Shown: in pieces, positions 5,465 to 5,552 of the stretch
How the letters are laid out: each line of letters opens with the position of its first letter
How positions within the stretch are numbered: position 1 is the first letter of the stretch
Assembly: GCA_022447405.1 (NCBI GenBank)
Contig: JAKVCE010000166.1
Location: forward strand, 1 to 5,552
Length of the DNA stretch: 5,552 bases
Direction: 5' to 3'
Origin: Planctomycetota bacterium
GTDB lineage: Bacteria > Planctomycetota > UBA1135 > GCA-002686595
The notes under the pieces: generated by a model
What the model saw: the letters and a program-made list of their open reading frames with translations, nothing else
What the model was told of the DNA's origin: nothing
The model's database searches: none
Made by a program: the position numbers and the translations under genes

Positions 5465-5552
5465 ATGCTGAGAACCCTCAGCGTACTTTCCCTCCCTATC
5501 TTCGCCTCAGGATGCATCGTCGCGTTCGGAAACACCGGCACGGTCGCCGATG
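5465..5552 (+). CDS. Putative lipoprotein, N-terminal fragment (3' end outside window)
   Basis: An ATG at 5465 opens a frame that stays open to the right edge (29 complete codons). It begins MLRTLSVLSLPIFASGC, a basic residue followed by a hydrophobic core and an ASGC lipobox-like site with C17 as the candidate lipidated residue; Ala instead of Leu at -3 is acceptable but not ideal. The following residues are IVAFGNTGTVAD. An AGGAG Shine-Dalgarno element sits 5 bases before the ATG, which supports this start. The gene is divergent from the four-gene operon and shares its intergenic region. Too little is visible to assign a family. Confidence 0.6.
   Translation, partial: MLRTLSVLSLPIFASGCIVAFGNTGTVAD

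Overview
The window is GC-rich bacterial DNA, densely coded on the minus strand. Four minus-strand genes lie head to tail (2852-5320, 869-2800, 465-872, and 468 down to the left edge). The first bases of a plus-strand gene begin at 5465, across a 144-base divergent intergenic region. No RNA genes, mobile elements or CRISPR arrays were seen. The organism cannot be fixed from sequence alone. Large exported proteins that combine a discoidin/F-type-lectin-like domain, a terpenoid-cyclase-like toroid, NHL propellers and MauG/CCP-type dihaem peroxidases are most familiar to me from Planctomycetota. I suggest that group with moderate to low confidence; Myxococcota-like bacteria are an alternative.

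Reading in the direction of transcription (right to left), gene 1 encodes an 822-residue exported multidomain protein. It has an N-terminal F5/8-type C (F-type-lectin-like) domain, an alpha/alpha toroid with QW-like motifs but no DxDD cyclase motif, an Ig/PKD-like segment and a C-terminal discoidin-like domain. Gene 2, 51 bases on, encodes a 643-residue exported NHL-repeat beta-propeller protein. Gene 3 overlaps it by 4 bases (ATGA) and encodes a small His/Met-rich YtkA/FixH-like lipoprotein. Gene 4 overlaps gene 3 by 4 bases (GTGA). It is the N-terminal 156 residues of a dihaem cytochrome c peroxidase-type protein with a CATCH haem site, and it runs off the left edge.

The layout indicates one operon whose products all work outside the cytoplasm. 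The overlaps suggest that the propeller, the lipoprotein and the peroxidase are translationally coupled. A plausible but unproven reading is an envelope redox or metal-handling module (lipoprotein plus dihaem peroxidase) made together with large surface or periplasmic binding proteins. The divergent intergenic region holds a perfect 14-base palindrome, a 6-base-pair hairpin just before the plus-gene ribosome binding site, and three copies of a GTGGTGC heptamer. These are candidate control elements for the two divergent units.
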